A stretch of 64,000 nt of DNA, from positions 868,001 to 932,000 of the forward strand of contig CAVRHH010000029.1 in the NCBI GenBank assembly GCA_963720945.1, written 5' to 3'. Below the pieces are notes generated by a model. It was not told where the DNA came from, searched no databases, and saw only the letters and a list, made by a program, of their open reading frames with translations. The position numbers and the translations under genes are program-made. This document shows, piece by piece, positions 10,432-22,643 of the stretch (position 1 is the stretch's first letter; each line of letters opens with the position of its first letter). Origin of the DNA: Bog-532 sp963720945. GTDB lineage: Bacteria; Actinomycetota; Actinomycetes; Streptosporangiales; Streptosporangiaceae.

Positions 10432-11667
10432 TCAAGCTGCGACGTCGGATTGGGGGGTCTTTTCCCGCTGGGGCCAGGCGGTTGCCTCGTCGTAGCGGGT
10501 GCGGGTTTTGAGGCATCCGTGCAGGATGCCGACGAGCCGGCTGGCGAGCTTGCGCAGGGCGGGGTTGTGCTCGGTGCCGCGGGCGCGCTCGGCGTCGTAG
10601 AGGGCGCGTGCGCCGGGCGAGGCGTTCAGGGCGGCGAAGGCCTGGGCCATCAGCGCGTCGGTGAGCCGGTCGTTGCGGATGAACCGGGCGGCGACGACTT
10701 TCTTCTTCCCGGACGCGCGGGTGATCGGGGAGGTGGCGGCGTAGTTCTTGCGGGCCTTGCCGCTGGCGTAGCGGTGCGGGTCGTCGCCGAACTCGCCGAG
10801 GACCCGGGCGCCGAGGATGGGTCCCAGGCCGGGCTGGGACAGGTAGATCTCAGCGTCCGGGTGGCGGCCAAAATCCGCTTCCACCTGCCCTTGCAGGGTT
10901 TTGACCTGCTCATTGAGGGTGGTGATCACCGCGATCAGGGACCGGACGGTGGCCGCGTAGGCGGCGGTGATGGCCGGCGGCTGGCCCAGCTGGGCGCCCC
11001 GCAGCGCGGCCAGGATCGCGGTGGCCCTGGCAGGGATGTCGCGGCGGCGGGCGCGCTTGAGCGCCGCGCTGACCTGCGCGCGGGTCAGCTTCCCGGCCCG
11101 CGCCGGGTCCGGCGCCTTGGCCAGCAGCTCCAGCGTGTCCGGGGCGTCCAGGTCCGCGAAGGCCTCCAGCGCGGCGGGGAAGTACTCCCGCAGCTGGTGC
11201 CGCAGCCGCTGGATGTGCCGGGTGCGTTCCCAGATCAGCGTCTTATGGGTACGGGCCACCACCTTGACCGCGCCGGCGTCCGCGCTGTCACCCGCGACGG
11301 CGCGCAGCTGGTGGGAGTCGGTGCGCACCATGTCGGTCAGCATGTGCGCGTCGCCGGTGTCGCTCTTGGCACCGGACACACCGTGGCGCTCCCGGTACCT
11401 CGATGCCTGCAGCGGGTTGACCGCATACACCGTGTACCCGGCCGCGACCAGGGCCGCCACCCACGGGCCACGGTCGGTCTCGATCCCGATCACCACCTCC
11501 GCATCCTCGGCGTCCTCGCCCAGCTGCTGCCCGATCAGCTCGTGCAGCCGGGCCATCCCGGCCACGCCTTCCGGCAGCCGCCTGCGGGCCAGCACCTTGC
11601 CCGCAGCGTCCATCAGCTCCACGTCGTGATGGTCCTCGGCCCAGTCATCCCCCACGAACAATCGCAT
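10432..11667 (-). CDS. IS110-family transposase (DEDD/serine recombinase)
   Basis: 411 residues with both IS110 domains. The N-terminal RuvC-like DEDD nuclease has D7/D8 in FVGDDWAEDHHDV, E63 in VVIGIETDRG, and D103 and D106 in GAKSDTGDAHML. The C-terminal Tnp_20 domain has LSQPGLGPILGARVLGEFGD and the conserved serine in PITRASGKKK. The frame is intact, so the element may be active. IS110 recombinases are guided by an RNA made from a non-coding end of the element. Start ATG at 11667. Confidence 0.95.
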   Translation of the reverse strand: MRLFVGDDWAEDHHDVELMDAAGKVLARRRLPEGVAGMARLHELIGQQLGEDAEDAEVVIGIETDRGPWVAALVAAGYTVYAVNPLQASRYRERHGVSGAKSDTGDAHMLTDMVRTDSHQLRAVAGDSADAGAVKVVARTHKTLIWERTRHIQRLRHQLREYFPAALEAFADLDAPDTLELLAKAPDPARAGKLTRAQVSAALKRARRRDIPARATAILAALRGAQLGQPPAITAAYAATVRSLIAVITTLNEQVKTLQGQVEADFGRHPDAEIYLSQPGLGPILGARVLGEFGDDPHRYASGKARKNYAATSPITRASGKKKVVAARFIRNDRLTDALMAQAFAALNASPGARALYDAERARGTEHNPALRKLASRLVGILHGCLKTRTRYDEATAWPQREKTPQSDVAA

Positions 11668-11916
11668 ATGTTCTCCCGTCCCAGGTCGCGGATCTCGTCA
11701 GCAGCCTGCGGGAGAACCATCAGCGCCCTAATGAAACAGTGCTCACGCCCCACACCAGGCGGGCGCGCACGACATCCCAGCAGCGATCAACTCTCCCGGC
11801 CAGCCGGCAGGGGCACGATCTCTGCCCAGGACTCACAGTCCAGGCGCCAAGAGTGCTCACCTGCCGGCGGCTACCAGGCCCGAGTCTGCCGGATGGCCGA
11901 CCCGTTAGCTCTCATT
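11668..11916 (-). ncRNA. Candidate IS110 guide (bridge) RNA region
   Basis: Non-coding sequence upstream of the IS110 transposase, the position (left end) where IS110-group elements encode their bridge RNA. An inverted pair CCTAATGA (11727-11734) / TCATTAGG (11912-11919) and a repeated GTGCTCAC are visible. I did not fold it; the call rests on position and on knowledge of the family. Confidence 0.4.
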
Positions 11917-11929
11917 AGGCACCTCTGCC

Positions 11930-12100
11930 CACAGTCCGCCGGGGCCAGGCCCGCGCGGGCACCCCGCCGGGCCGCCACGGTAGGACCACCGTCGTCGTTA
12001 TGGCGTGCCATAGCGACAACGGTGGCGCCACCGCTGCCCTGGGACCGGGGCGGGCGGGCGGCGATGCGGGCCAGGCGGGGGCGGACAAGCCAGGCGGGGG
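11930..12100. other. G-rich spacer downstream of pyrD repeats
   Basis: Plus-strand G-rich, CAGGCGGGGGCGG-type degenerate sequence that grades into the pyrD tail repeats; no gene seen. It probably represents older, decayed copies of the same repeat. Confidence 0.35.
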
Positions 12101-12170
12101 CGGGGGCGGTCAGGCGAGGCGGCGGCGGGGGCGGTCAGGCGGCGGCGGGGGCGGTCAGGCGAGGCGGCGG
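12101..12170. repeat. Tandem repeats copied from the pyrD 3' end
   Basis: Three copies of GGGGGCGGTCAGGCG begin near 12102, 12127 and 12147. The copy at 12147 contains the pyrD stop codon (12155-12157) and its last codons (RRRLA). The others lie downstream of the gene on its strand, each carrying a copy of the stop. Confidence 0.8.
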
Positions 12171-13117
12171 CGCAGCGGCGCGGAGTAGGCGCCGGTCTGG
12201 TGGGCCAGGCCGATGACGTCGGTGAGCCGCTCGGCGCCCAGCGTGGCGAGCTCCTCCTCCAGTTCGCGCTGGATCCGGGTGCACGCCGTCGGGTCGTTGA
12301 AGATGGCGGTGCCCACGGCGACGAGCGTCGCGCCGGCCATGATCAGCTCGAGTGCGTCTCGGCCCGTGCGCACGCCGCCGGCGCCGATGATCGGAACGTC
12401 CGGGAGGGCCTCGCGGGCCAGCCAGATGCACCGCACGGCAATCGGGCGGATCGCCGGGCCAGAGAGGCCGCCGAGCACGCCCGCGACCGCCGGGCGCATC
12501 TTTTCCGGGTCGATGACCATGCCCGGCAGCGTGTTGATCATGGTCAGTCCGTCGGCGCCCGCTGCCACGCACGAGCGGGCGATGGTCACGATGTCGGTAA
12601 CGTCCGCCGACAGCTTGGCGAACACGGGGATGTCGTACCGCGCCGCGCTGCGTGCCGCCTCCACGACCCTGGCCGCCGTGTCGGGCTGGGCGGCGAAGTC
12701 CTGCCCCCGGCCGCCCGCATTCGGCCAGGACAGGTTGAGCTCGATCGCCGTGACCCCGGCCGCGCCGGACAGCCGCGCGGCGAGTTCGGCGTATTCGCCC
12801 GCGGTTCCGCCGGCGATCGAGACCATCGTGCGGGCGCCGCGGGACAGCAGCCACGGCAGATCACGCTGCAGGAAGACATCGATCCCCGGCCCCTGCAGCC
12901 CGACCGAGCTGAGCAGGCCGCTGGGTGTCTCCGCGAGGCGCGGCGTCGGCCGGCCTGCCTGCGGCTCGACCGTGATCGATTTGGTCACGACGGCGCCGAT
13001 CCTGGCCACGTCGACGAACTGCGCGAGCTCGCGGCCGGTGCCCGCGCACCCGGCGGCGGTGAGGACCGGGTTCGGCAGCTCAACGTGGCCCAGCCGGGCG
13101 CGCAGATCAGCCGGCAT
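12155..13117 (-). CDS. pyrD: Dihydroorotate dehydrogenase, class 1B catalytic subunit
   Basis: 320 residues. Oxidises dihydroorotate to orotate and, in the 1B class, passes electrons through PyrK to NAD+. FMN-barrel motifs: NPVLTAAGCAGTGRE, SVGLQGPGI, AIELNLSWPNAG (with the 1B-type catalytic Cys replaced by Ser in this stretch), VFAKLSADVTD and PIIGAGGVRTGRDALE. I choose ATG 13117 (MPADLRARLG) because GGGAG lies seven bases before it; a TTG six codons upstream is possible. The ATG sits inside the last codons of pyrK (11-bp overlap), so the two subunits are translationally coupled. Streptomyces usually has the membrane class 2 enzyme, so this is a lineage marker. Confidence 0.94.
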   Translation of the reverse strand: MPADLRARLGHVELPNPVLTAAGCAGTGRELAQFVDVARIGAVVTKSITVEPQAGRPTPRLAETPSGLLSSVGLQGPGIDVFLQRDLPWLLSRGARTMVSIAGGTAGEYAELAARLSGAAGVTAIELNLSWPNAGGRGQDFAAQPDTAARVVEAARSAARYDIPVFAKLSADVTDIVTIARSCVAAGADGLTMINTLPGMVIDPEKMRPAVAGVLGGLSGPAIRPIAVRCIWLAREALPDVPIIGAGGVRTGRDALELIMAGATLVAVGTAIFNDPTACTRIQRELEEELATLGAERLTDVIGLAHQTGAYSAPLRRRLA

Positions 13118-14093
13118 GGCCGGACTCCCAGCCAAGCGGGGCTGACGGCGGCTGGGACGAGCGCGCCGGCGCCGCGGCTTCGCGCGGGGCGTGCGGCGCG
13201 CGGGGCGGCTTCCAGCCGGGGGCGCCCAGCGCGTCGAACGGGATCGTGCCCACGTCGGCCCAGCGGACCATGTCGCCGCGGAACACCGGGCCGTCCACGC
13301 AGGAGCGCACGATCCGGGTGATCCCGTCGGACCCCACCACCGGCAGCACGCAGCTCATGCACACCCCGGTCCCGCACCCGGCGGCCTCCTGCACGCGGGC
13401 CTGCACGGGGATATCGTACCGGCCGGCCAGCGCGGTCAGGTCCCGCAGCACCGGCAGCGGGGCGGACGCGTAGATGACGTCGGTGCGGGCCTCGTGGATG
13501 ACCTGGCTGAACATGTCGGTGACCACACCCCGGGTGCCAAGCGAGCCGTCCTCGGTGGTGATCGTGGCGCTGCGCGCGGTGCGCCGGGCGCGCAGCGCGC
13601 CGAAGACGTGGTCGGCGCTTCCGGCGCCGAGCAGGAAGTCGATCTGGCAGCCGCGCTCGCGCAGCCGGTCCGCGAGCGGGAACAGCGCCGTGGCGCCCTG
13701 CCCTTCGCCGACCAGCAGGCAGCTCGCCGAAGCGCGCGGGACCGGGAACGGGCGGCCGAGCGGGCCGGCCGCGTCCAGCATGTCCCGGCTGCGCAGCTGG
13801 GCTAGCCAGCGGGTACCCGGCTCGGTGACGGCGAAGACGAACTCGACCGTGCCGCCGTGGTCCGGGCGCACGTCGTGGATGATGAAGACCCGGCGCAGGA
13901 GCATTGAGCTGTCCGGCCCGCCGACGGCGACCGTCAGGAACTGGCCCGGCTTGAACCGGGCGGCGATGGCGGGGGCCACCATGGTCAGCGCGTGGTACGC
14001 GTCGATCCGGCGCACGGTGAGGACGGGCCCGCGTACCTGCACCGGCGCCACGCCCTGCTCACCATCCCTTGACGTCCTGGACGTCGTCCTCAC
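13107..14093 (-). CDS. pyrK: Dihydroorotate dehydrogenase electron-transfer subunit
   Basis: FAD/NAD ferredoxin-reductase-like partner of class 1B PyrD. The FAD-binding barrel carries FKPGQFLTVAV and MLLRRVFIIHDV. The NAD-binding half has CLLVGEGQGATALFPLADRL. A C-terminal 2Fe-2S site shows C-GTGV-C-MS-C plus a later Cys in RSCVDGPVF. The ~45-residue C-terminal tail is rich in P/A/R and not conserved. GTG 14093 has a weak, close ribosome site; GTG at 14051 is an alternative giving 314 residues. Overlaps pyrD by 11 bp. Confidence 0.93.
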   Translation of the reverse strand: MRTTSRTSRDGEQGVAPVQVRGPVLTVRRIDAYHALTMVAPAIAARFKPGQFLTVAVGGPDSSMLLRRVFIIHDVRPDHGGTVEFVFAVTEPGTRWLAQLRSRDMLDAAGPLGRPFPVPRASASCLLVGEGQGATALFPLADRLRERGCQIDFLLGAGSADHVFGALRARRTARSATITTEDGSLGTRGVVTDMFSQVIHEARTDVIYASAPLPVLRDLTALAGRYDIPVQARVQEAAGCGTGVCMSCVLPVVGSDGITRIVRSCVDGPVFRGDMVRWADVGTIPFDALGAPGWKPPRAPHAPREAAAPARSSQPPSAPLGWESGHAG

Positions 14094-14186
14094 CTCTCCC
14101 TGGCCCGCGGGCCAGGAACAGTCCGGTCATAGCGCCGCCCGGCCTCGTGCTACCCGGCACCGTACCGCGTGCGGGCGGCCTCAGTC

Positions 14187-14363
14187 GGCACCGCGTGGCA
14201 ACAGGCCGGCACCGCGTGGCAACAGGCCGGCACCGCGTGGCGACAGGCCGGCACCGCAGCCCGGGCCCCTGTCGGCCGGCCCAGTGTCGGCCGGCCCGGT
14301 GTCAGCCTGCCGGGTGTCAGCCTGCCCAGTGTCAGCCGGCCCGGGTGTCAGCCGGCCCGGGTG

Positions 14364-14375
<12 letters not shown>
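14187..14375. repeat. Two minisatellites downstream of carB, one copied from its 3' end
   Basis: At 14187-14249 there are three 21-bp units (GGCACCGCGTGGC-AACAGGCC). From about 14270 to 14375 there are roughly seven 15-16-bp units of GTGTCAGCCGGCCCGG type. The carB stop (14364-14366) and final codons lie in the last unit; the downstream units repeat TGA in the same setting. Confidence 0.82.
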
Positions 14376-17923
<3,548 letters not shown>

Positions 17924-17924
<1 letters not shown>

Positions 17925-19159
17925 CAGGCGCTCCCGTTGTGCATGTTGGCGCAGAATTCCTCGAACAGGCCTGCCGCGTCGTGCGGGCCGGGGGCGGCCT
18001 CGGGGTGGTACTGCACGCTGAAGACCGGGCGGTCCAGCATCCGCAGGCCCTCGACCACGCCGTCATTGAGGTTGACGTGGCTGACCTGCGCCGCACCGTA
18101 GGGGGTCTCGAACGGTGCGCGGGCCGCGGCCGGGATATGGGCCCACTCGGTCCCGGCGGAAGGGACCTCCGCGGGACCGGACGGTCTCACGTCCGCCAGG
18201 GAGCCGGGCAGCGCGGCGGCGAAGCCGTGGTTGTGGCTGGTCACCTGGACGCGCCCGGTGGCCAGGTCCATCACCGGCTGGTTCACGCCGCGGTGGCCGT
18301 AGCGCAGCTTATAGGTGTCCAGGCCGAGGGCGCGGCCGAGGATCTGGCTGCCCAGGCAGATCCCGAACACCGGCAGGCCGGCCGCCAGGACGCCGCGCAT
18401 CGCTTCCACCGCGTAGGTGGCGGCCGCGGGGTCGCCGGGGCCGTTGCTGAAGAAGACCCCGTCGGGGCTGGCCGCCAGGATCGCGTCGGCGGACGCGTCC
18501 GCGGGCAGCACCAGTACCTCGCAGCCGAGCCGGGCCATGTAACGCGGGGTGGAGGCCTTGATGCCCAGGTCCACCGCGGCGACCCGGTACCGGGTGGGCG
18601 TCCCGGGCGGCGGGCTGACCGTATAAGGCCCGGGGGTCGTGACGGACCGGGCCAGGTCGGCGCCGACCATCCCCGGGCTGGCCAGCACGCGCTCCAGCAG
18701 GGCCGCGGGATCGGTCTCGGTCGTGCTGATCGCCGCGCGCATCGCGCCGTGCTCCCGCAGCCGCCGGGTGAGCGCGCGGGTGCCGCGGACCGCGATGCCG
18801 GTGATGCCCTGATCGCGCAGTTCGGTGCCCAGGTCGCGGACGGCCCGCCAGCTGGACGTCAGCCGCGCGGGCTCCCGCACGACATACCCGCCGACCCAGA
18901 TCCGGCGCGATTCCGGATCCTCGTCGTTGACGCCGGTGTTGCCGATGTGCGGGGCCGTCATGGCGACGATCTGCTGGGCGTAGGACGGGTCGGTCAGCGT
19001 CTCCTGGTAACCCGTCATGCCCGTGTTGAACACCATCTCCCCGAAGGTCTCCCCCTCGGCGCCAAACGAGCTCCCGCGAAAGACCGTTCCGTCTTCCAGA
19101 ACGAGAAGGGCCGGCGGCGGCGCACCGATGCCGCCCAGGGAACCGGCACCGGCGCTCAT
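17924..19159 (-). CDS. carA: Carbamoyl-phosphate synthase small (glutaminase) subunit
   Basis: 411 residues. Hydrolyses glutamine and feeds ammonia to CarB. The N-terminal domain has LEDGTVFRGSSFGAEGETFG and FNTGMTGYQETLTDPSYA. The class I amidotransferase domain has nucleophile Cys in PVFGICLGSQILGRALGL and the catalytic His/Glu in VQYHPEAAPGP. The start ATG 19159 overlaps the pyrC stop in an ATGA arrangement, and its stop overlaps the carB start (TGATG), so pyrC-carA-carB are tightly coupled. Confidence 0.96.
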
Positions 19160-20499
19160 GCGGCCAGCTTCCCGTCGAGCACGGTCGCGGTGCCGCGCAG
19201 GAAGGTGGCGACCACCGCGCCCGGCAGCGCGACGCCGCGGAACGGCGTGTTGCGGCTCTTGGACGCGTGCCGGGCCGGGTCCACCGGCTCCGGGCCCGCC
19301 GCCGGGTCGTAGAGCGTGAGGTTCGCGGGCGCGCCGGGCCCGGGGAGGATGCCGTGGCCGCTGAGGCGCCCGATACCGGCCGGGCGGACCGACATCCGGT
19401 CCGCCACCCCGGCCCAGTCGAGCCGTCCCGTGTCCACCATGGCCTGCTGCACCGCACGCAGCGCGACCTCCAAGCCGGTCATGCCGAAGGCGGCATCGGC
19501 CCACTCGGTGTCCTTGGCTTCGGCCGGGTGCGGCGCATGGTCGGTGGCCACGCAGTCGATCGTCCCGTCGGCCAGGCCCTGGCGCAGGCCCTCGACATCG
19601 GCGGCGGTCCGCAACGGCGGGTTGACCTTGTACACGGGGTCGTAATCCTCGGCGAGCTCGTCGGTGAGCAGCAGGTGGTGCGGGGTGACTTCGGCGGTGA
19701 CCCGCCAGCCCTTGGACTTGGCCCAGCGGATGATCTCCACCGAACCCGCCGTGGACACGTGGCAGACGTGCAGAGCCGAGCCGACGTGCGCGGCCAGCAG
19801 GCAGTCCCGCGCGATGATCGCCTCCTCGGCCACGGCCGGCCAGCCCGCCAGCCCCAGCCGCCCGGACACCGCGCCCTCGTTCATCTGCGCGCCCTCGGTC
19901 AGCCGCGGGTCCTGGGCGTGCTGCGCGATCACCCCGTCGAAGGCCTTCACGTATTCCAGAGCCCGGCGCATCAGCAGCGGGTCCGACACGCACACGCCGT
20001 CGTCGGAGAACACCCGCACCCGGGCGGCCGAATCAGCCATCGCGCCCAGCTCGGCCAGCCGGGACCCGCCCAGCCCGAGGGTCACCGCCCCGACGGGCTG
20101 GACATCGCAGTGCCCGGCCTCCCGGCCGAGCCGCCAGACCTGCTCCACCACCCCGGCCGTGTCGGCGACCGGCTCGGTGTTGGCCATGGCGTGCACGGCG
20201 GTGTAACCGCCCAGCGCCGCCGCCCGCGTGCCGGTCTCGATGGTCTCCGCGTCTTCCCGGCCCGGCTCGCGCAGGTGGGTGTGCAGGTCGACCAGGCCAG
20301 GCAGGGCAATCAGGCCGTCCGCGTCCAGCATCTGGGCGCCGGCCGCGGTCAGCCGGGCGCCGATCCTGGCGATCACCCCGTCGCGGAGCAGCAGGTCGGC
20401 CCGCTGCCCGCTGGGCAGGGTGGCCTTCCTGATCAGCCAGGTGTCTGCCACGCCGTTCACCGGTTCACCGTGCCTTCCGTCGTTGTCGTCCCGCTGCAT
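19156..20499 (-). CDS. pyrC: Dihydroorotase
   Basis: About 447 residues from ATG 20499. Cyclises carbamoyl aspartate to dihydroorotate. Zinc-site motifs: GLVDLHTHLREPGREDAE, ALHVCHVSTAGSVE, VTAEVTPHHLLLTDE and CVATDHAPHP; NTPFRGVALPG is near the C-terminus. The conserved part begins VADTWLIRKATL, so a GTG near 20460 would give the more usual ~434 residues; neither start has a strong ribosome site. Stop overlaps the carA start. Confidence 0.94.
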   Translation of the reverse strand: MQRDDNDGRHGEPVNGVADTWLIRKATLPSGQRADLLLRDGVIARIGARLTAAGAQMLDADGLIALPGLVDLHTHLREPGREDAETIETGTRAAALGGYTAVHAMANTEPVADTAGVVEQVWRLGREAGHCDVQPVGAVTLGLGGSRLAELGAMADSAARVRVFSDDGVCVSDPLLMRRALEYVKAFDGVIAQHAQDPRLTEGAQMNEGAVSGRLGLAGWPAVAEEAIIARDCLLAAHVGSALHVCHVSTAGSVEIIRWAKSKGWRVTAEVTPHHLLLTDELAEDYDPVYKVNPPLRTAADVEGLRQGLADGTIDCVATDHAPHPAEAKDTEWADAAFGMTGLEVALRAVQQAMVDTGRLDWAGVADRMSVRPAGIGRLSGHGILPGPGAPANLTLYDPAAGPEPVDPARHASKSRNTPFRGVALPGAVVATFLRGTATVLDGKLAA

Positions 20500-20542
20500 C
20501 CGTCGCTGTTCCGCGCGTCGCTGTTCCGCATCGGCGCGCCGC

Positions 20543-21547
20543 TCACCGGGTCTCACCGGGCGGTTCCGCCCCGCCGAGCAGCAGGTACAGCACGGCCATC
20601 CGGACGCTGACGCCGTTCGCCACCTGCTCGACGATCGTGGACCGCGGCGAGTCGGCCACCTCGGCGGCGATCTCGACACCACGGTTCATCGGTCCCGGGT
20701 GCATCACGATCGCGTGCTCCGGCAGCATCGCCATCCGGCCGACGTCCAGCCCGTAACGGCGGCTGTACTCACGGACGCTGGGGAAGTACGCGGCGTTCAT
20801 CCGCTCCTGCTGCACCCGCAACATCATGATTACATCGCTCTTGGCCAGCACCGCGTCCAGGTCGTAGCTGACCTCGCACGGCCAGCCGTCCACCGCGATG
20901 GGCAGCAGCGTGGGCGGCGCGACCAGGGTCACCTCGGCACCGAGAATGTTCAGCAGCGCGACGTTCGAGCGGGCCACCCGGCTGTGCAGGACGTCGCCGA
21001 CGATCGTCACCCGCACGCCGTCCAGGGCGGCGGTACCGCGGCCGGCGCTGCGGCGGGACGCCGTGCCCGTGCCGCCGGGGCCCCCGGCTCCCGGCTGCAG
21101 GCCGAGCCGGCGCCGGATGGTGAAGGCGTCGAGCAGCGCCTGCGTGGGGTGCTCGTGCATGCCGTCGCCGGCGTTTATGACGTGGCCCCGGATCCAGCCG
21201 GCCAGCCGGTGCGGCGCGCCGGACGCGACGTGCCGGATGACCACCGCGTCGGCGCCCATAGCCTCGAGCGTCAGCGCGGTGTCCTTCAGGCTCTCGCCCT
21301 TGGCGACGCTGGATCCCTTGGCCGAGAAATTGATCACGTCGGCGGACAGCCGTTTGGCGGCGGCCTCGAACGAGATCCTGGTCCGGGTCGAATCCTCGAA
21401 GAAGAGGTTGACGACGGTGCGCCCGCGCAGCGTGGGCAGCTTCTTGATCGGCCGGTCGGACATGCGCGCCAGCTCTTCGGCGGTGTCCAGGATCAGCAGC
21501 GCATCGTCCCGGCTGAGGTCGGCGGCCGAGATCAGGTGCCGGTTCAT
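20543..21547 (-). CDS. pyrB: Aspartate carbamoyltransferase catalytic subunit
   Basis: 334 residues. Condenses carbamoyl phosphate and aspartate. Carbamoyl-phosphate loop FFEDSTRTRISFEAAAKRL, SAKGSSVAKGESLKDT, INAGDGMHEHPTQALLDAFT and VTIVGDVLHSRVARSN are all present. A ~24-residue Gly/Ala/Ser/Arg-rich stretch after RRRLGLQPG interrupts the region before VTIVGDV and is low complexity. Start ATG 21547 overlaps the pyrR stop (ATGA). Confidence 0.96.
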   Translation of the reverse strand: MNRHLISAADLSRDDALLILDTAEELARMSDRPIKKLPTLRGRTVVNLFFEDSTRTRISFEAAAKRLSADVINFSAKGSSVAKGESLKDTALTLEAMGADAVVIRHVASGAPHRLAGWIRGHVINAGDGMHEHPTQALLDAFTIRRRLGLQPGAGGPGGTGTASRRSAGRGTAALDGVRVTIVGDVLHSRVARSNVALLNILGAEVTLVAPPTLLPIAVDGWPCEVSYDLDAVLAKSDVIMMLRVQQERMNAAYFPSVREYSRRYGLDVGRMAMLPEHAIVMHPGPMNRGVEIAAEVADSPRSTIVEQVANGVSVRMAVLYLLLGGAEPPGETR

Positions 21548-22227
21548 ACGCGTGCCCCCTTCCGCTCACCAAGCAGGACCGCGTCCTCGCCGTCGGTCTC
21601 GGCGAGGAGGACGCGCACGATTTCCCTTTGCGAGGTGGGCAGGTTCTTGCCCACGTAGTCGGCGCGGATGGGCAGCTCGCGGTGACCGCGGTCGACGAGA
21701 ACGGCGAGCTGCACCGCGCGGGGCCGGCCCAGATCGGTCAGCGCGTCCAGGGCTGCCCGGACGGTGCGCCCGGAGTAGAGGACGTCATCGACGATGACCA
21801 CCGTCTTGCCGTCGATGCCCTCCGGCGGCAGGACGGTCTGGCCCAGCGCCCGGGCGGGGCGCAGCCGCAGGTCGTCGCGGTACATGGTGATGTCGAGGGA
21901 CCCCCAGGGCACCGGCCGGCCTTCGAACTCGGCGGCCCGGGCGGCGAGCCGCTCGGCCAGCGGAACACCGCGGGTGGGGATGCCGAGCAGGAGGATGCCG
22001 TCGGCCCCGTGGGTCCGCTCCAGGATTTCGTGCGCGATGCGGGTCAGCGCCCGCCGGATCTCCGCGGGCTCGAAGACCCGCTTGTCGTCTGCGTGGCTCG
22101 CGCCTGTACCGTCTGCGAGTGTGCCGTCTGCGAGGCTCGCGCCCGCGTCGCTTGCGTCGCCCGAAAGGCTTGCGCGGCTGGGACGCGGGCCAGCTGGCCC
22201 GTCTCCCGCACGGTGCGCATGCGTCAT
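21544..22227 (-). CDS. pyrR: Bifunctional pyr operon regulator / uracil phosphoribosyltransferase
   Basis: 227 residues; the PyrR core is ~180. It binds pyr mRNA in response to UMP/UTP. The PRPP-binding loop VVIVDDVLYSGRTVRAALDAL, LLGIPTRGVPLAERLA and a C-terminal GKNLPTSQREIVRVLLAE are visible. The ~45-residue N-terminal extension is a degenerate ADGT/GAS repeat matching a DNA repeat at 22085-22165. ATG 22227 is secure because AAGGAGG lies six bases upstream. That ribosome site abuts a PyrR-type stem-loop, so translational autoregulation is likely. Confidence 0.95.
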   Translation of the reverse strand: MTHAHRAGDGPAGPRPSRASLSGDASDAGASLADGTLADGTGASHADDKRVFEPAEIRRALTRIAHEILERTHGADGILLLGIPTRGVPLAERLAARAAEFEGRPVPWGSLDITMYRDDLRLRPARALGQTVLPPEGIDGKTVVIVDDVLYSGRTVRAALDALTDLGRPRAVQLAVLVDRGHRELPIRADYVGKNLPTSQREIVRVLLAETDGEDAVLLGERKGARV

Positions 22228-22297
22228 CAGCGACCTCCTTCACCGTCTCACGGAACGGTCCTTAAAGGACGTCTGTCGCCCCTACGTTATCAGGGGC
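22228..22297 (-). promoter_or_regulatory. pyrR leader with PyrR-binding-type stem-loop
   Basis: On the minus strand the leader reads CCGTTCCGTGAGACGG followed directly by TGAAGGAGG, the pyrR ribosome site (stem-loop at 22243-22258). UCC-GUGAG in the loop resembles PyrR-binding loops. In mycobacteria PyrR represses translation by binding next to the pyrR ribosome site. Upstream are an inverted repeat GTCCTT/AAGGAC (22258-22270) and a hairpin CCCCT/AGGGG (22279-22297). Confidence 0.65.
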
Positions 22298-22366
22298 TGC
22301 CCGGGGGCGGATGAACGACGCGCGGCGGGGATAAATCAGGGCAGCACGTGCTCGGGAAGCCTCGCT

Positions 22367-22395
22367 TTGTAGTGTGATTTGAGTCACACTACAAG
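22367..22395. promoter_or_regulatory. Symmetric promoter/operator palindrome between pyrR and bldD
   Basis: Perfect 11-bp inverted repeat TTGTAGTGTGA-N6-TCACACTACAA. Each arm contains TTGTAG or its complement, 17 bases apart, so on either strand the element reads as TTGTAG-N17-TACAA(A/G), a plausible -35/-10 pair. The inner GTGA...TCAC resembles BldD half-sites (AGTGA / TCACC). It lies 139 bp upstream of pyrR and 249 bp upstream of bldD. Confidence 0.6.
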
Positions 22396-22562
22396 CCGGT
22401 GCTCAGAACACCACAAGCCTCCGCCCAATAGCCCAAAACGGTCGCGGATCAGCGATAAAGCCCGGCTACGCCGAGGTTCCCGCACTCTGCGCGCGGGGTA
22501 GATAACGCTCCGGTAGGGCAGGCCGGTTACCGGATAGGTTCAACCAGTTTTTGCCATTCGGC

Positions 22563-22591
22563 TTGACCTTGTCGTGCTCGCGGCTTACCGT
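22563..22591 (+). promoter_or_regulatory. Predicted bldD promoter
   Basis: TTGACC, 17 bases, then TACCGT, ending 52 bp before the bldD ATG. A near-palindrome GTAACCGTTAC follows at 22600-22610 and could bind a regulator. Confidence 0.5.
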
Positions 22592-22643
22592 CACTGTCCG
22601 TAACCGTTACCGTAAGCTACGACTGGCCGGGGGGCCGAAGAAC

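Larger units (their letters stand above)
10377..11929 (-). mobile_element. IS110-family insertion sequence
   Basis: A single-transposase element of about 1.5 kb inserted between pyrD and pyrF. A perfect 13-bp direct repeat AGGCACCTCTGCC lies at 10377-10389 and 11917-11929. A second near-repeat, GACATCCCAG-N-AGC, lies at 10411 and 11771. Either pair could mark the ends; IS110 elements lack classical terminal inverted repeats, so the exact boundary is uncertain. Confidence 0.7.
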
